DNA of 64,000 bases from Hydrogenophaga sp. RAC07 (GTDB lineage Bacteria > Pseudomonadota > Gammaproteobacteria > Burkholderiales > Burkholderiaceae_C), in NCBI RefSeq assembly GCF_001713375.1, contig NZ_CP016449.1, positions 1 through 64,000 of the forward strand, in the 5' to 3' direction. Positions 1-8,107 of the stretch are shown here, in pieces; within the stretch, counting starts at the first letter, position 1, and each line of letters starts with the position of its first letter. The position numbers and the translations under genes were made by a program. The notes beneath the pieces are model-generated. The model did not search any database and was not told where the DNA came from. It saw only the letters and a list, made by a program, of their open reading frames with translations.

Positions 1-118
1 GAGCGCCCAGCCGCAAGGCCAACAACTCGCTGCACAGGTGGTAAGCCCTCACCACGGCCAGCCAGCTGCGGGAGGCTTCATCGTCATCGGTTCGGGTGCT
101 GCGTGAAGGCGGAGTCAT
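1..118 (-). CDS. MarR-type transcriptional regulator, N-terminal fragment
   Basis: The reverse strand opens with an ATG that reads into the left window edge, giving 39 residues. The stretch WLAVVRAYHLCSELLALRL is typical of the first helix of MarR-family regulators. The rest, including the winged-helix DNA-binding part, lies outside the window. The gene is divergent from the thioesterase gene, with two tandem palindromes between the two starts, the usual arrangement for a MarR repressor controlling itself and its neighbour. The family call rests only on this helix and the context, so another small helical regulator family is possible. Confidence 0.55.
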   Translation of the reverse strand, partial: MTPPSRSTRTDDDEASRSWLAVVRAYHLCSELLALRLGA

Positions 119-133
119 GGGCACTTGCAACTC

Positions 134-167
134 GTTCGGAAACGAACTATATTGTTCGGAATAGAAC
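134..167. promoter_or_regulatory. two tandem palindromes, probable repressor operator
   Basis: GTTCGGAAACGAAC at 134-147 and GTTCGGAATAGAAC at 154-167 are two near-identical sites with GTTC/GAAC arms. Their centres are exactly 20 bases (two helical turns) apart. They lie between the divergent MarR-type fragment and the thioesterase start at 184, so they are likely bound side by side by dimers of the local regulator. Binding itself is inference. Confidence 0.6.
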
Positions 168-183
168 CATTTTAGGGGTCCCA

Positions 184-711
184 ATGAATCTCTGGCTGCG
201 TCTTGTGTGGGCCCTGCTGCGTGCTCACCGGCTGCCCCGGATCGCGCCGGGCGCAACGATCGAACGGCGCCTGCGCGTCTGGCCCGGCGACGTCGACATC
301 AACGGCCACATGAACAACGGGCGGTACCTGACGATCATCGACCTGATGCTGGTGGAGTACTTCGTGCGAAGCGGCTTCGCCCGGGTGATGGTCCGGTCGG
401 GTTGGCGTCCCATGAGCGGCGGAGCGGTCATCACTTATCGTAAGGGGCTGACGCCGGGCCAGCGCTACAAACTTCGCTTTGCGTTGGCAGGCGCCGACCA
501 CGCGTGGAACTTCATGCGTTTCGAGTTTCTGCGCGAGGATGACACGCTGTGTGCAGCGGGCTACATGAAGGGCGCTGCGGTCGGGCGCGACGGGCTGGTG
601 CCGAACGCCCAGAGCTACGCGCGCATGGGGCATGCATTCGAAGCGACGCCGCTGCCGGCGGCGGTCGAACACTGGCTGGCGGCCGAGCGCGCAGTGATGA
701 ACGAAGGCTGA
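184..711 (+). CDS. acyl-CoA thioesterase-like hot-dog protein (THEM6/4HBT type)
   Basis: This 175-residue protein has the hot-dog thioesterase signature GDVDINGHMNNGRYLTIIDL at about residues 37-56. The VDxNGHMNN core supplies the Asp/Asn that in 4-hydroxybenzoyl-CoA thioesterase relatives sits near the thioester. The motif is the form found in the THEM6-like branch, so hydrolysis of a fatty acyl-CoA is likely but the chain is unknown. I chose the ATG at 184, preceded by AGGGG, over the GTG at 103, because the longer form would run through the palindromic operator and adds no domain. The membrane-protein gene follows 9 bases after the stop and is probably co-transcribed. The divergent MarR-type gene is the likely regulator. 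Confidence 0.8.
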   Translation: MNLWLRLVWALLRAHRLPRIAPGATIERRLRVWPGDVDINGHMNNGRYLTIIDLMLVEYFVRSGFARVMVRSGWRPMSGGAVITYRKGLTPGQRYKLRFALAGADHAWNFMRFEFLREDDTLCAAGYMKGAAVGRDGLVPNAQSYARMGHAFEATPLPAAVEHWLAAERAVMNEG

Positions 712-720
712 GGGCGGACC

Positions 721-1152
721 ATGACCAACGCCGACGCCTGTCCACTTCTCCTCGCCGGCGTGTTCACCGGCCTGGCTGCCCTGGCCCACTTGGCGTGCAT
801 TGCCCTGGGTGCGCCAGCCTTTCGGTTCATGGGTGCCGGTGAGCGCATGGCCCGCGCGGTGGAGGCGGGCCGGATGCGGCCTGTGCTGATCACTCTGGGC
901 ATCGCAGCAATGCTGGCCGTTTGGTCCGCCTACGCCTTGTCTGCGGTCGGGCACATCGCGCCACTGCCCCTCAGCCGGCCCGCGCTCGCCGCCATCAGCG
1001 TTGTCTTTCTGATCCGTGCGACCTGCTTCCCCCTGCTCAGGCGGGCGTTTCCTGAGAACTCGAACACCTTCTGGTGGGTGTCATCGGGCATCTGCCTGGC
1101 CATCGGCACGCTGTATGCATGGGGCACAGCGCTGGCATGGGCCAATTTGTGA
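721..1152 (+). CDS. small four-helix membrane protein, unknown function
   Basis: This protein has 143 residues and four predicted membrane helices (about 9-30, 53-76, 86-105 and 116-139). The loops are short, and the single arginine-rich segment (ERMARAVEAGRMR, 41-53) probably faces the cytoplasm. I recognise no catalytic motif. The gene begins 9 bases after the thioesterase stop, so the two are likely one transcript under the operator at 134-167, and a shared lipid- or membrane-related role is plausible. The function is not assigned. Confidence 0.7.
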   Translation: MTNADACPLLLAGVFTGLAALAHLACIALGAPAFRFMGAGERMARAVEAGRMRPVLITLGIAAMLAVWSAYALSAVGHIAPLPLSRPALAAISVVFLIRATCFPLLRRAFPENSNTFWWVSSGICLAIGTLYAWGTALAWANL

Positions 1153-1563
1153 AACGATGAGGAGTGCTCAAGCAAGTAGCTGCCTACCTTGTGAGTTTGA
1201 GCAGGAGTCTTTGGGTGCATCAGCAGTTCAATGACCTATTTGAAGCATCGTCAACGTCTGCTCAAGACTGTTTTCGGACATTCGTGGCTTGAGGCAAAAG
1301 ATGAAGGTACGCGGAGTTACCGTTCAATGGGCAAGTCGCATCTCCAACGGCGACAGGGCGTCAGACACCGGTCTGTCGACAGCTACCTGCTGCAGAGTGA
1401 CGCCAAGGTTCAACTGCTGCGCAGTATCCAAACACCCTGGCGCTGGTCGTTGGTCTGGCCGCGGCCTGATCAGCGGCGCACGACAGTCCCGGGGTGTCAA
1501 CGCTTTGTGGCAACACCCGACTGCGAGGGCAGTTCAAGACTGAAGAGAGTCGCCCAGCGGTCG
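1153..1563. other. intergenic, no gene recognised
   Basis: The DNA is less GC-rich than its neighbours. Open frames here have no recognisable motif and a codon use unlike the flanking genes. The only thing noted is a 15-base sequence AGACTGAAGAGAGTC at 1537-1551 that recurs almost unchanged on the other side of the EF-G-like gene (3798-3812). Confidence 0.5.
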
Positions 1564-3624
1564 CTAGTCCTCTTCGCGTACCCGATACTGGCCCATCAGC
1601 GTCTGCTGGACGGCCGGCGGCACGGCTTCGTAGTGTGACAACGCGATGGTGTATCGGCCCTGGCCGCTGGTCATCGCATGGAGCCGCGACTGGTAGTTGG
1701 CCAGTTCGACCTCGGGCACCTGCCCACCGATGGACACCGTGCCGCCGCCCTGGGCCGACGTGCCGGTGACCAGGCCGCGCCGCGACGACAGGTCGCTCGT
1801 GACGTCGCCAACGGAATGCTCGGGCACGGCGATCTCGATCTGGACGATCGGCTCGAGCACGGCTGCCCGGGCCTCGCGGATCGCGGCCATGAAGGCTTTG
1901 CGACCGGCGGTCGCAAAGGCGATGTCCTTGCTGTCCACGCTGTGGTGCTTGCCGTCATACACCACGACGCGCACGTCGACCACGGGGTAGCCGGCGATCG
2001 CGCCGTACGCCAACACTTCGCGCACGCCCTTCTCGACCGCGGGGATGAACTGGCCCGGGATCGCGCCGCCCCTGACTTCGTCGGCGAATTCGAAACCCGC
2101 ACCACGCGCCAGCGGCTCGATGCGCAGGAAGACTTCGGCGAACTGGCCGGCTCCGCCGGTCTGCTTCTTGTGGCGGTGGTGGCCCTCGGCCGGCGCGGTC
2201 ACGGTCTCGCGGTAGGCGATGCGCGGCGGCCGCGTCTGGACCTCGAAGCGGTACACCTCGCGCAGGCGTTCGAGCACGATGCGCAGGTGCAGCTCGCCGA
2301 GCCCGTGGAGCACCGTCTCGTTGGTCGCGGCCACGTGATCGATGCGCAGGCACGGATCCTCGGCTGCGAGCTTGCCGAGGATCTCCCAGGCGCGCTGCTC
2401 GTCGCCATGGCGCTTGGGCTCCACGGCCAGGCCGTACACCGGTACGGGGAACGACAGCGGCGCAAGATGCACGTGGCTGTCTTCGGCCGCCTCGTGCAGC
2501 ACGGCATCGAAATGGATCTCCTCGACCTTGGCCACCGCCACGATGTCGCCGGGCAGCGCGCTCGACACCTCGACATGGTCCTTGCCCTGGAGCATGAACA
2601 GGTGGCCCACCCTGAAGGGCTTCCGGCCGTCGCCGATGTAGAGCTGGCTGTCGCGCGTGACTGTGCCCTGATGCACGCGGAAGACGCCCATCTTGCCGAC
2701 ATAGGGGTCGATGGTGACCTTGAACACGTGCGCCAGCACGTGCAGCGACGGATCGGGCAGGGCCTTCATGGGCTGGGCTTGCGCACCTTCGCCAACGATG
2801 AATTCCGGCGGGTTGCCCTCGGTCGGGTCGGGCAGGAGCTTGACGATCACATCCAGCAGCTCGGCCACGCCGGCGCCGCTGCGCGACGAGACAAAGCACA
2901 CCGGGATCAAGTGGCCTTCGCGCAGCGCCTGCTCGAGCGGCGCGTGCAGCTCCGCCGAGTCCACGTCGCCTTCCTCGAGGTAACGGTCGACGAAGGCCGC
3001 GTCGACCTCGACCACCTGCTCGACCAGTGCGCGGTGTGCCGCTTCGACGGGGCCGAAGTCGGAGCGCCCGAACCGGTTGAAGAAGCAGTCGATCACCTGC
3101 CTGCCGACGCCGTCGGGCAGGTTCAGCGGCAGGCATTCGCGGCCGAAGGTGGCCTGGATGTCGGCCAGCAGGCCCGCCAGCGAGACGCCTTGCGCGTCGA
3201 TCTTGGTAACGACGATCATGCGGGCAAGGTGGCGCGAGGCCGCGTATTCCATCATGCGCATCGTCATCGGCTCGATGCCGGTGGCGGCATTGATGACCAC
3301 CGCCGCCGTCTCGACCGCCTCCAGCGCCGGCAGGCTCTGGCCGAGGAAGTCGGGGCCGCCGGGCGTGTCGATGAAGTGGATGCGCGTGCCGGCATGCGTC
3401 AGGTGCATCACCGATGCGTTGAGCGAGTGCTGCAAGCGGCGCTCCAGCGGGTCGTGGTCGCTGACGGTGCTGCCGCGCTCGATGCTGCCGCACGCTCCGA
3501 TGGCCCCCGCCTTGTACAACAACGCCTCGGCGAGGGAACTCTTGCCGGCGGCCGCGGCGCCCACCAGCGCCAGCGTTCGCACTGCTTTCATTTCGACCGC
3601 GAGGCCGTTCGATCGGCTTGGCAT
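1564..3624 (-). CDS. elongation factor G-like GTPase (EF-G2 type)
   Basis: The 686-residue protein has the full EF-G order: G domain (about 15-285), domain II (295-375), domain III (395-470), domain IV with the KKQTGGAGQFAEV motif, and domain V. It is a divergent paralogue. The P-loop reads VGAAAAGKSS (21-30) instead of GHIDAGKT, G3 is DTPGGPDF (86-93), and G4 is TKID (140-143) instead of NKxD. No tuf, rpsL or rpsG lies nearby, so this is not the housekeeping fusA. Whether it translocates ribosomes is unknown; related EF-G2 proteins are often non-essential. The start is the ATG at 3624 with AAGGAGA just upstream. The gene stands alone, with empty DNA on both sides. Confidence 0.88.
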   Translation of the reverse strand: MPSRSNGLAVEMKAVRTLALVGAAAAGKSSLAEALLYKAGAIGACGSIERGSTVSDHDPLERRLQHSLNASVMHLTHAGTRIHFIDTPGGPDFLGQSLPALEAVETAAVVINAATGIEPMTMRMMEYAASRHLARMIVVTKIDAQGVSLAGLLADIQATFGRECLPLNLPDGVGRQVIDCFFNRFGRSDFGPVEAAHRALVEQVVEVDAAFVDRYLEEGDVDSAELHAPLEQALREGHLIPVCFVSSRSGAGVAELLDVIVKLLPDPTEGNPPEFIVGEGAQAQPMKALPDPSLHVLAHVFKVTIDPYVGKMGVFRVHQGTVTRDSQLYIGDGRKPFRVGHLFMLQGKDHVEVSSALPGDIVAVAKVEEIHFDAVLHEAAEDSHVHLAPLSFPVPVYGLAVEPKRHGDEQRAWEILGKLAAEDPCLRIDHVAATNETVLHGLGELHLRIVLERLREVYRFEVQTRPPRIAYRETVTAPAEGHHRHKKQTGGAGQFAEVFLRIEPLARGAGFEFADEVRGGAIPGQFIPAVEKGVREVLAYGAIAGYPVVDVRVVVYDGKHHSVDSKDIAFATAGRKAFMAAIREARAAVLEPIVQIEIAVPEHSVGDVTSDLSSRRGLVTGTSAQGGGTVSIGGQVPEVELANYQSRLHAMTSGQGRYTIALSHYEAVPPAVQQTLMGQYRVREED

Positions 3625-4134
3625 GGCTGGGTCTCCTTTGCGCGTCCCCGGAAGGCCGGCCCGGCGGCCCGCAGGGGCTCGGATGTTGCGCGTGGACGTC
3701 GGGCCAGCGTACGGGATTGACCGTACTGATGCAAGTTGATTGCGCCAGCGGCGGCAATCGCTGCACATCTGACCTCTGGAGATCGGCCGGCTGCTCCAGA
3801 CTGAACGGAGTCACTCGGGGACGGCGGTGATGAACGATGGCGAGGGTCACCAGCGGTCATTCAGTGTTCGACCAAGCGAGCGACCGCTTCACTGTCAAGA
3901 CCGGGTACTCGCCAGCTGATGGCACCAAGCCCTCGGTGAAGGACTGGTTTCGCATGGGGCGAAGTGGCACTCCCGACCCACACCGGCCGGTTAAAGTCTT
4001 GGCGGCACTTGTCGCTTGCCATCGGCTGCAATCAAAGATCTCATACCCAATCGTTCGGCTCGCTTCAGCTGCGTAAGCACCATGCCTATAGTCGTCTGAG
4101 AATAGGCTCGGTGGCAGTTCAGACCCGTTCAACG
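3625..4134. other. intergenic, no gene recognised
   Basis: About 510 bases between two same-strand genes. A 91-codon frame on the reverse strand has no recognisable sequence. The stretch contains AGACTGAACGGAGTC at 3798-3812, similar to a site beyond the other end of the EF-G-like gene. The upstream sequences of the EF-G-like gene must lie here, but I could not fix a convincing promoter. Confidence 0.5.
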
Positions 4135-7100
4135 CTAGCGCTTGCCCTGCAGGGCGTCCATCGCGAGCTGCTCACAGCGCAGGGCGTCCAGTGGCTGACC
4201 AGCCTCTCTGAAACGGGCCGCGGCCGCCGTAAATTGCCTTACCGCCTCGCCGTCGCGTGGAGTCCGCGCGGCTGCAATGTGGCCCCTCACCTCTTCGTGC
4301 GCCGCGTACCACGCGGGCAGCCGCATGACCACATTGGCGAGGTAGGCACACTGTTCCTCATGCTGGTTGGCCAGGTCCAATTCGCCTGCGCGCGCCGCCG
4401 CAATCGCCGCCGGCACGGCGAAGGTGATGCGGCAGCCAGGGCAGGTTTCCAACGGGCCGCGCACCGATTCGCTGGCGTCTTCCATCACGTACAGCGCGGC
4501 GTCGGGATCGTCCCGGTGCAGGTTGATACGGGTTCCGTAAATGCGGTCCATGAGGTGAAAGCCAATGTCCGTCTGGCGTGCCACATCGAGCGCTTCATCG
4601 ATAAGCGCACGGGCTTCGTCGCGCCGTCCCTCGTGCAGCGAAACCTCGGCCAGACGTTGCAACGACAAGGCCTCGCCCACCGAGCCTCCGATGGTCCGGT
4701 GCAGGCGGGCGCCTTCGCGCAAGTGCGCGCGCGCCGCCGCCAGATCGCCGGCCAGCCACTCGGCCTCGCCGCGCAGGGTGATGCCAAATGCATGACCTCG
4801 CGCAGCGCCCAGGCGCTGGGCCTCGGTGGCCAGCGCATCGGCAAATTCGATCACCTCGGCATACGGACGGGCACCGTACAGAAAGCGTTGCGTGATGCAC
4901 AAGTGGCCGTCGAAGACCCGAAGGGCCAGGTGCGGCACATGGCTGGTTTCCTGCAAATCGGCCCACACGCTGCGGTGCAGCTCGCCGCGCGCATGCGCCG
5001 CAGCCGCCTGCGCCCATGAGGCAATCACCAGCGACGCGGTGTCGCCCGATTCCAGCGCCAGCCGGCGCGCCGCAGCGGCTTTGGCGGTACCCATGGCAGG
5101 GTGGGCGGCGCCAAGCGCGGCTGCGCCCGCATAGGCCAGGGCTTCGCTCAGACGACCGTCCACAGACGTGGGCAACACACCTTGCAGCGCTTCCAGCGCG
5201 CCCTTGGGGTCACCTTGTTTTACCTGGGCCAGCGCGGCCTTGGCGAGCAGGTTGTGGCTGTCGGGTTCGCCTGCGGCCTGGGCGGCCTGGCGGTACGCCG
5301 CCATGGCGCCCGGGTCGCCCATGGCGTCCAGCGATTCTGCGCGTAGCCGCAATGCTTCGGCATGCCCAGGTTGAAACGCGAGCACCGGGGCGAGGTGGCG
5401 CAAAGCATCGCTGAAGGCCGCTAGGCGCGCGGCGTCGCGAGCGGCGGCCAGCAGCCAGGGCATGGCGTCGCTCGGCCGACCGCCTTCCAGCCAGTGGCGG
5501 GCGACGTTGGCTGGCACCGCGTCCATGTCGGCCAGCTGTGCGGCGATTTCGCGGTGCATCTTCAGGCGATGGTGGGGTGGCACCAGGTCCAGCAGCGCCT
5601 GGCGTACCAGTTCGTGGCGGAAACGGTAGCGGCCGCCCGTGAACACCAGGACCCTGGCTTCCAGCGCGCGGTCGAGCGCGGCATGGATGGGCACCAGCGC
5701 CAGCGTAGCCAGCGCCTCCACCGTGCGAACGCTCCATTCACCTCCGCTCAATGCCAGCCAGCGCAGCAGCGCCAGAGCGTCCGGTGGCACATCGCACAGC
5801 CGCCCGGCGATCGCCTCGGCCACATTGCCGGACAAGCGCTTGCCGTCGCCCCCCCAGCAACGCGCCAGCTCGATGGCGGCAAACGGGTTGCCGTCGGCGG
5901 CCTGCACGATGCGATCCACCTCGGCGTCGGGCAAGGGCGCTGGCAGCGCCAGGCTCACCAGGCGGCGGCTTTCTTCGGCATCCATCGGTTCCAGATCGAG
6001 CGGGCACAACACGCCAGCGCGCTGCAGCCGCGCTACGCCACGTCCCAGTGCGATGGTTGCGGCCACCGGCCGGGTGGCGATGAGCAGGCACAGCGGTCCA
6101 CCCGCCATGGCCAGCTGCACCAGCACCTCGACATCGGCATCGTCGATCAGATGGGCGTCGTCCACCTGCAACAAGATGTCGGTATCGGGCGCGGCCGCCA
6201 GCAGCAGCCGTCGAACGGCACCGACCACCTGATGCCGTCCCAGCGGTCCCTGCGCCTCGCTGGAGGGCGCAGCCAGCGGGCTCAGCAAGGCCAGCACGGC
6301 GCGGGCCGATGGACCGATGCGGTCGAGCACGCTGCGGTCTTCCAGCATCAGGCGTTCGGCAATCGAAGCCATGGCGCCATAGGCCCGGCCAGTGTCTGCG
6401 GCATCCAGCCGCACCACCGTCCAGCCCCGGCGGCGCGCCTGAGTGCAGATCTCGGTGCACAGCGCGCTCTTGCCCACGCCGGCAGGCCCGCGCAACACGA
6501 CGCCGCCGGGTCGTTGGCCAACCGGCATGCCCAGCCAGGCCGTCACCTGGCCGAGCGCTTGCGAGCGCCCCACGAAGGGCGGTCCCACGGCTTGCAGACC
6601 GGCCACGCAGCGCTCGTACACAGCCTCGGTGCGCGGGTCGGGCGTCACACCCAGGGACTGTTGCAGCGACTCTCGCAGGCGGCTGTACCAGCGCAAAGCG
6701 GCCGCACGGTTGCCGGCGTCCAGTTCGCGCTGCATCAGCGCTCGATGCGCGGCCTCGTCGGTCGGCTCATGCTGGGTCAGGCGCTCCCACTGGGCGCTGG
6801 TGCGCAGCAGATCCAGGTAAAGCGCGCGCAAGTGTTCGCGGTGGGGCTCGGTCCAGGCCTCGTAGCGGGCGCCCGGAAGCAAGTCGCCGCCATAGTCGCT
6901 GGTCACATCCGCACATTCGGCCGGGTCACGAAGGCGCAGGGCCACCGATGCGCGGGCCTCGAAGGTGTCGGTGTCGACCACCACGGGGCGCTCGGACCAG
7001 AGCACCAGCTCGCCGGCCTGCAGGGTGATGGCGTCGTGTCGGCCCAGGGCCTGCCGGCCATGGTGCATGGCCTTGCGCAGGTTGGCGGCGCCGGCCTCAG

Positions 7101-7320
7101 GGTCCAGCTGTGGCCACAAGGCGTCGATGGCGAGGTCCCGCGAAATACGGTGGCCCGGCTGCAGGCAGAGCATCTGTACCAAGTGGGTGGCGCGCAAGCT
7201 GGGCCAGCGGTCAGCGGCGATGACCATGCCTTCGACGCTCGCCTCGAAACGACCCAGCAGGGCGATCTCGAGCCTTGCGGGCGGATCACCGCCATCGAAC
7301 CGCGGCAAAAGCGTTTCCAT
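4135..7320 (-). CDS. BTAD-domain transcriptional regulator with ATPase and TPR regions
   Basis: This 1061-residue protein has four regions. The first is an N-terminal winged-helix of SARP/OmpR type (about 16-115). A bacterial transcriptional activator domain follows (120-245), ending in LQQSLGVTPDPRTEAVYE. Next comes a STAND-like ATPase with Walker A GPAGVGKS at 278-285, a Walker B-like ILLQVDDAHLID and FRHELVRQALL. The last is a long alpha-helical TPR-like C-terminus. Such proteins are large ATP-dependent switches that activate nearby genes after binding a ligand. The start at 7320 was chosen because the winged helix begins soon after it; an ATG at 7407 would add 29 featureless residues. It diverges from the small protein and truncated haemoglobin, which are its most likely targets. 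Confidence 0.82.
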   Translation of the reverse strand: METLLPRFDGGDPPARLEIALLGRFEASVEGMVIAADRWPSLRATHLVQMLCLQPGHRISRDLAIDALWPQLDPEAGAANLRKAMHHGRQALGRHDAITLQAGELVLWSERPVVVDTDTFEARASVALRLRDPAECADVTSDYGGDLLPGARYEAWTEPHREHLRALYLDLLRTSAQWERLTQHEPTDEAAHRALMQRELDAGNRAAALRWYSRLRESLQQSLGVTPDPRTEAVYERCVAGLQAVGPPFVGRSQALGQVTAWLGMPVGQRPGGVVLRGPAGVGKSALCTEICTQARRRGWTVVRLDAADTGRAYGAMASIAERLMLEDRSVLDRIGPSARAVLALLSPLAAPSSEAQGPLGRHQVVGAVRRLLLAAAPDTDILLQVDDAHLIDDADVEVLVQLAMAGGPLCLLIATRPVAATIALGRGVARLQRAGVLCPLDLEPMDAEESRRLVSLALPAPLPDAEVDRIVQAADGNPFAAIELARCWGGDGKRLSGNVAEAIAGRLCDVPPDALALLRWLALSGGEWSVRTVEALATLALVPIHAALDRALEARVLVFTGGRYRFRHELVRQALLDLVPPHHRLKMHREIAAQLADMDAVPANVARHWLEGGRPSDAMPWLLAAARDAARLAAFSDALRHLAPVLAFQPGHAEALRLRAESLDAMGDPGAMAAYRQAAQAAGEPDSHNLLAKAALAQVKQGDPKGALEALQGVLPTSVDGRLSEALAYAGAAALGAAHPAMGTAKAAAARRLALESGDTASLVIASWAQAAAAHARGELHRSVWADLQETSHVPHLALRVFDGHLCITQRFLYGARPYAEVIEFADALATEAQRLGAARGHAFGITLRGEAEWLAGDLAAARAHLREGARLHRTIGGSVGEALSLQRLAEVSLHEGRRDEARALIDEALDVARQTDIGFHLMDRIYGTRINLHRDDPDAALYVMEDASESVRGPLETCPGCRITFAVPAAIAAARAGELDLANQHEEQCAYLANVVMRLPAWYAAHEEVRGHIAAARTPRDGEAVRQFTAAAARFREAGQPLDALRCEQLAMDALQGKR

Positions 7321-7451
7321 GTCGGCCAGTCTGAGGCCGTTGTCTGGCCGCCGCAAGTGCCTGGTCAGCCAGGAACGTTTGAGGAACGGAGCGTGACCAA
7401 GATGCATGCAGCGGGTCGCTTCCGGCCCGCCCAACGCATGTGGAGAACACC

Positions 7452-7667
7452 ATGAACACCAGACAAATGACCTTCCCCTTGCCCGGCAACGGGCCCGCCG
7501 TGCTGACGCTGCCCCAGACGTTGCAGCCAGAGGCACTGGCAGCGCTGGAGTGCTCGCTGAAGATGGCGCTGCACGATCTGCAGCGTGAATCCGGCGGCGA
7601 CGCGCTCGATCCAGGTCGCATCGAATACGCGTCGTGGCTGCAACGGCTGGCCGCCATGGTCCATTGA
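7452..7667 (+). CDS. 71-residue protein of unknown function upstream of truncated haemoglobin
   Basis: The ATG at 7452 has GGAG 7 bases upstream, and codon use matches the real genes around it. The protein has 71 residues, no membrane segment and no cysteine pair; a helix-prone middle (LQPEALAALECSLKMALHDL) suggests a small soluble helical protein. It ends 65 bases before the truncated haemoglobin and starts 131 bases from the divergent BTAD regulator, so it is probably the first gene of that regulator's target operon. I do not recognise the family. Confidence 0.65.
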   Translation: MNTRQMTFPLPGNGPAVLTLPQTLQPEALAALECSLKMALHDLQRESGGDALDPGRIEYASWLQRLAAMVH

Positions 7668-7732
7668 CGTCTTTCCGGTACCCCCAGCCACCCTCGGCAG
7701 CACCCTCTCTTCATCGATTCAAGGAGAACGAC

Positions 7733-8107
7733 ATGAGCGATACCACCACAACCACCCTATACGACCGCCTGGGCCACCGCGACGGCATCACGCGCATCAC
7801 GCGCGAGCTGCTCAAGAACCACCTGGCCAACCCGCTGGTGCAAACCCGTTACGCCCAGATCAAGGACATGGACAAGACCGAGCGCAACGTCGTCGACTTC
7901 TTTTGCGCCGGCTCGGGCGGACCCAACAACTACGCCGGCCAGGACATGTTGAACACCCACCGTGGCATGAACATCAGCGAGCAGGAGTTTGTCAGCGTGC
8001 TCGACGACGCCATGGCGGCACTGGAGACCTGCGGCGTGGAGGTGTCGGTTCGCAACGAGGTACTCGGCGTGCTGTGGTCCATGAAAGCGGAAGTGGTTCG
8101 GGTTTGA
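7733..8107 (+). CDS. group 1 truncated haemoglobin
   Basis: The 124-residue protein matches the 2-on-2 globin family. It has an N-terminal LYDRLGHRDGITRIT segment, the GGPNNYAGQDM turn, and NTHRGMNIS in which His76 is the likely proximal haem ligand. Group 1 truncated globins bind O2 or NO, with roles in NO detoxification or redox chemistry. The start at 7733 has AAGGAGAA in front. It shares direction with the 71-residue protein and is divergent from the BTAD-domain regulator, which suggests control by that regulator in response to gas, nitrosative or metabolic stress. The ligand and trigger are inference. Confidence 0.87.
   Translation: MSDTTTTTLYDRLGHRDGITRITRELLKNHLANPLVQTRYAQIKDMDKTERNVVDFFCAGSGGPNNYAGQDMLNTHRGMNISEQEFVSVLDDAMAALETCGVEVSVRNEVLGVLWSMKAEVVRV

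Noticed and set aside
1231..1638. 135-codon forward frame in the gap before the EF-G-like gene
   Set aside because: No motif, overlaps the end of the EF-G-like gene, codon use unlike neighbours.
1678..3720. 680-codon open frame on the forward strand opposite the EF-G-like gene
   Set aside because: Shadow of the EF-G-like gene. Composition is His/Arg/Gly-rich and no domain is recognisable.
3857..4132. 91-codon reverse frame between the EF-G-like and BTAD genes
   Set aside because: No recognisable sequence, no ribosome-binding site, and composition not gene-like.
5494..7455. 653-codon forward frame opposite the BTAD regulator
   Set aside because: Antisense of a gene with clear BTAD and ATPase motifs; no independent support.
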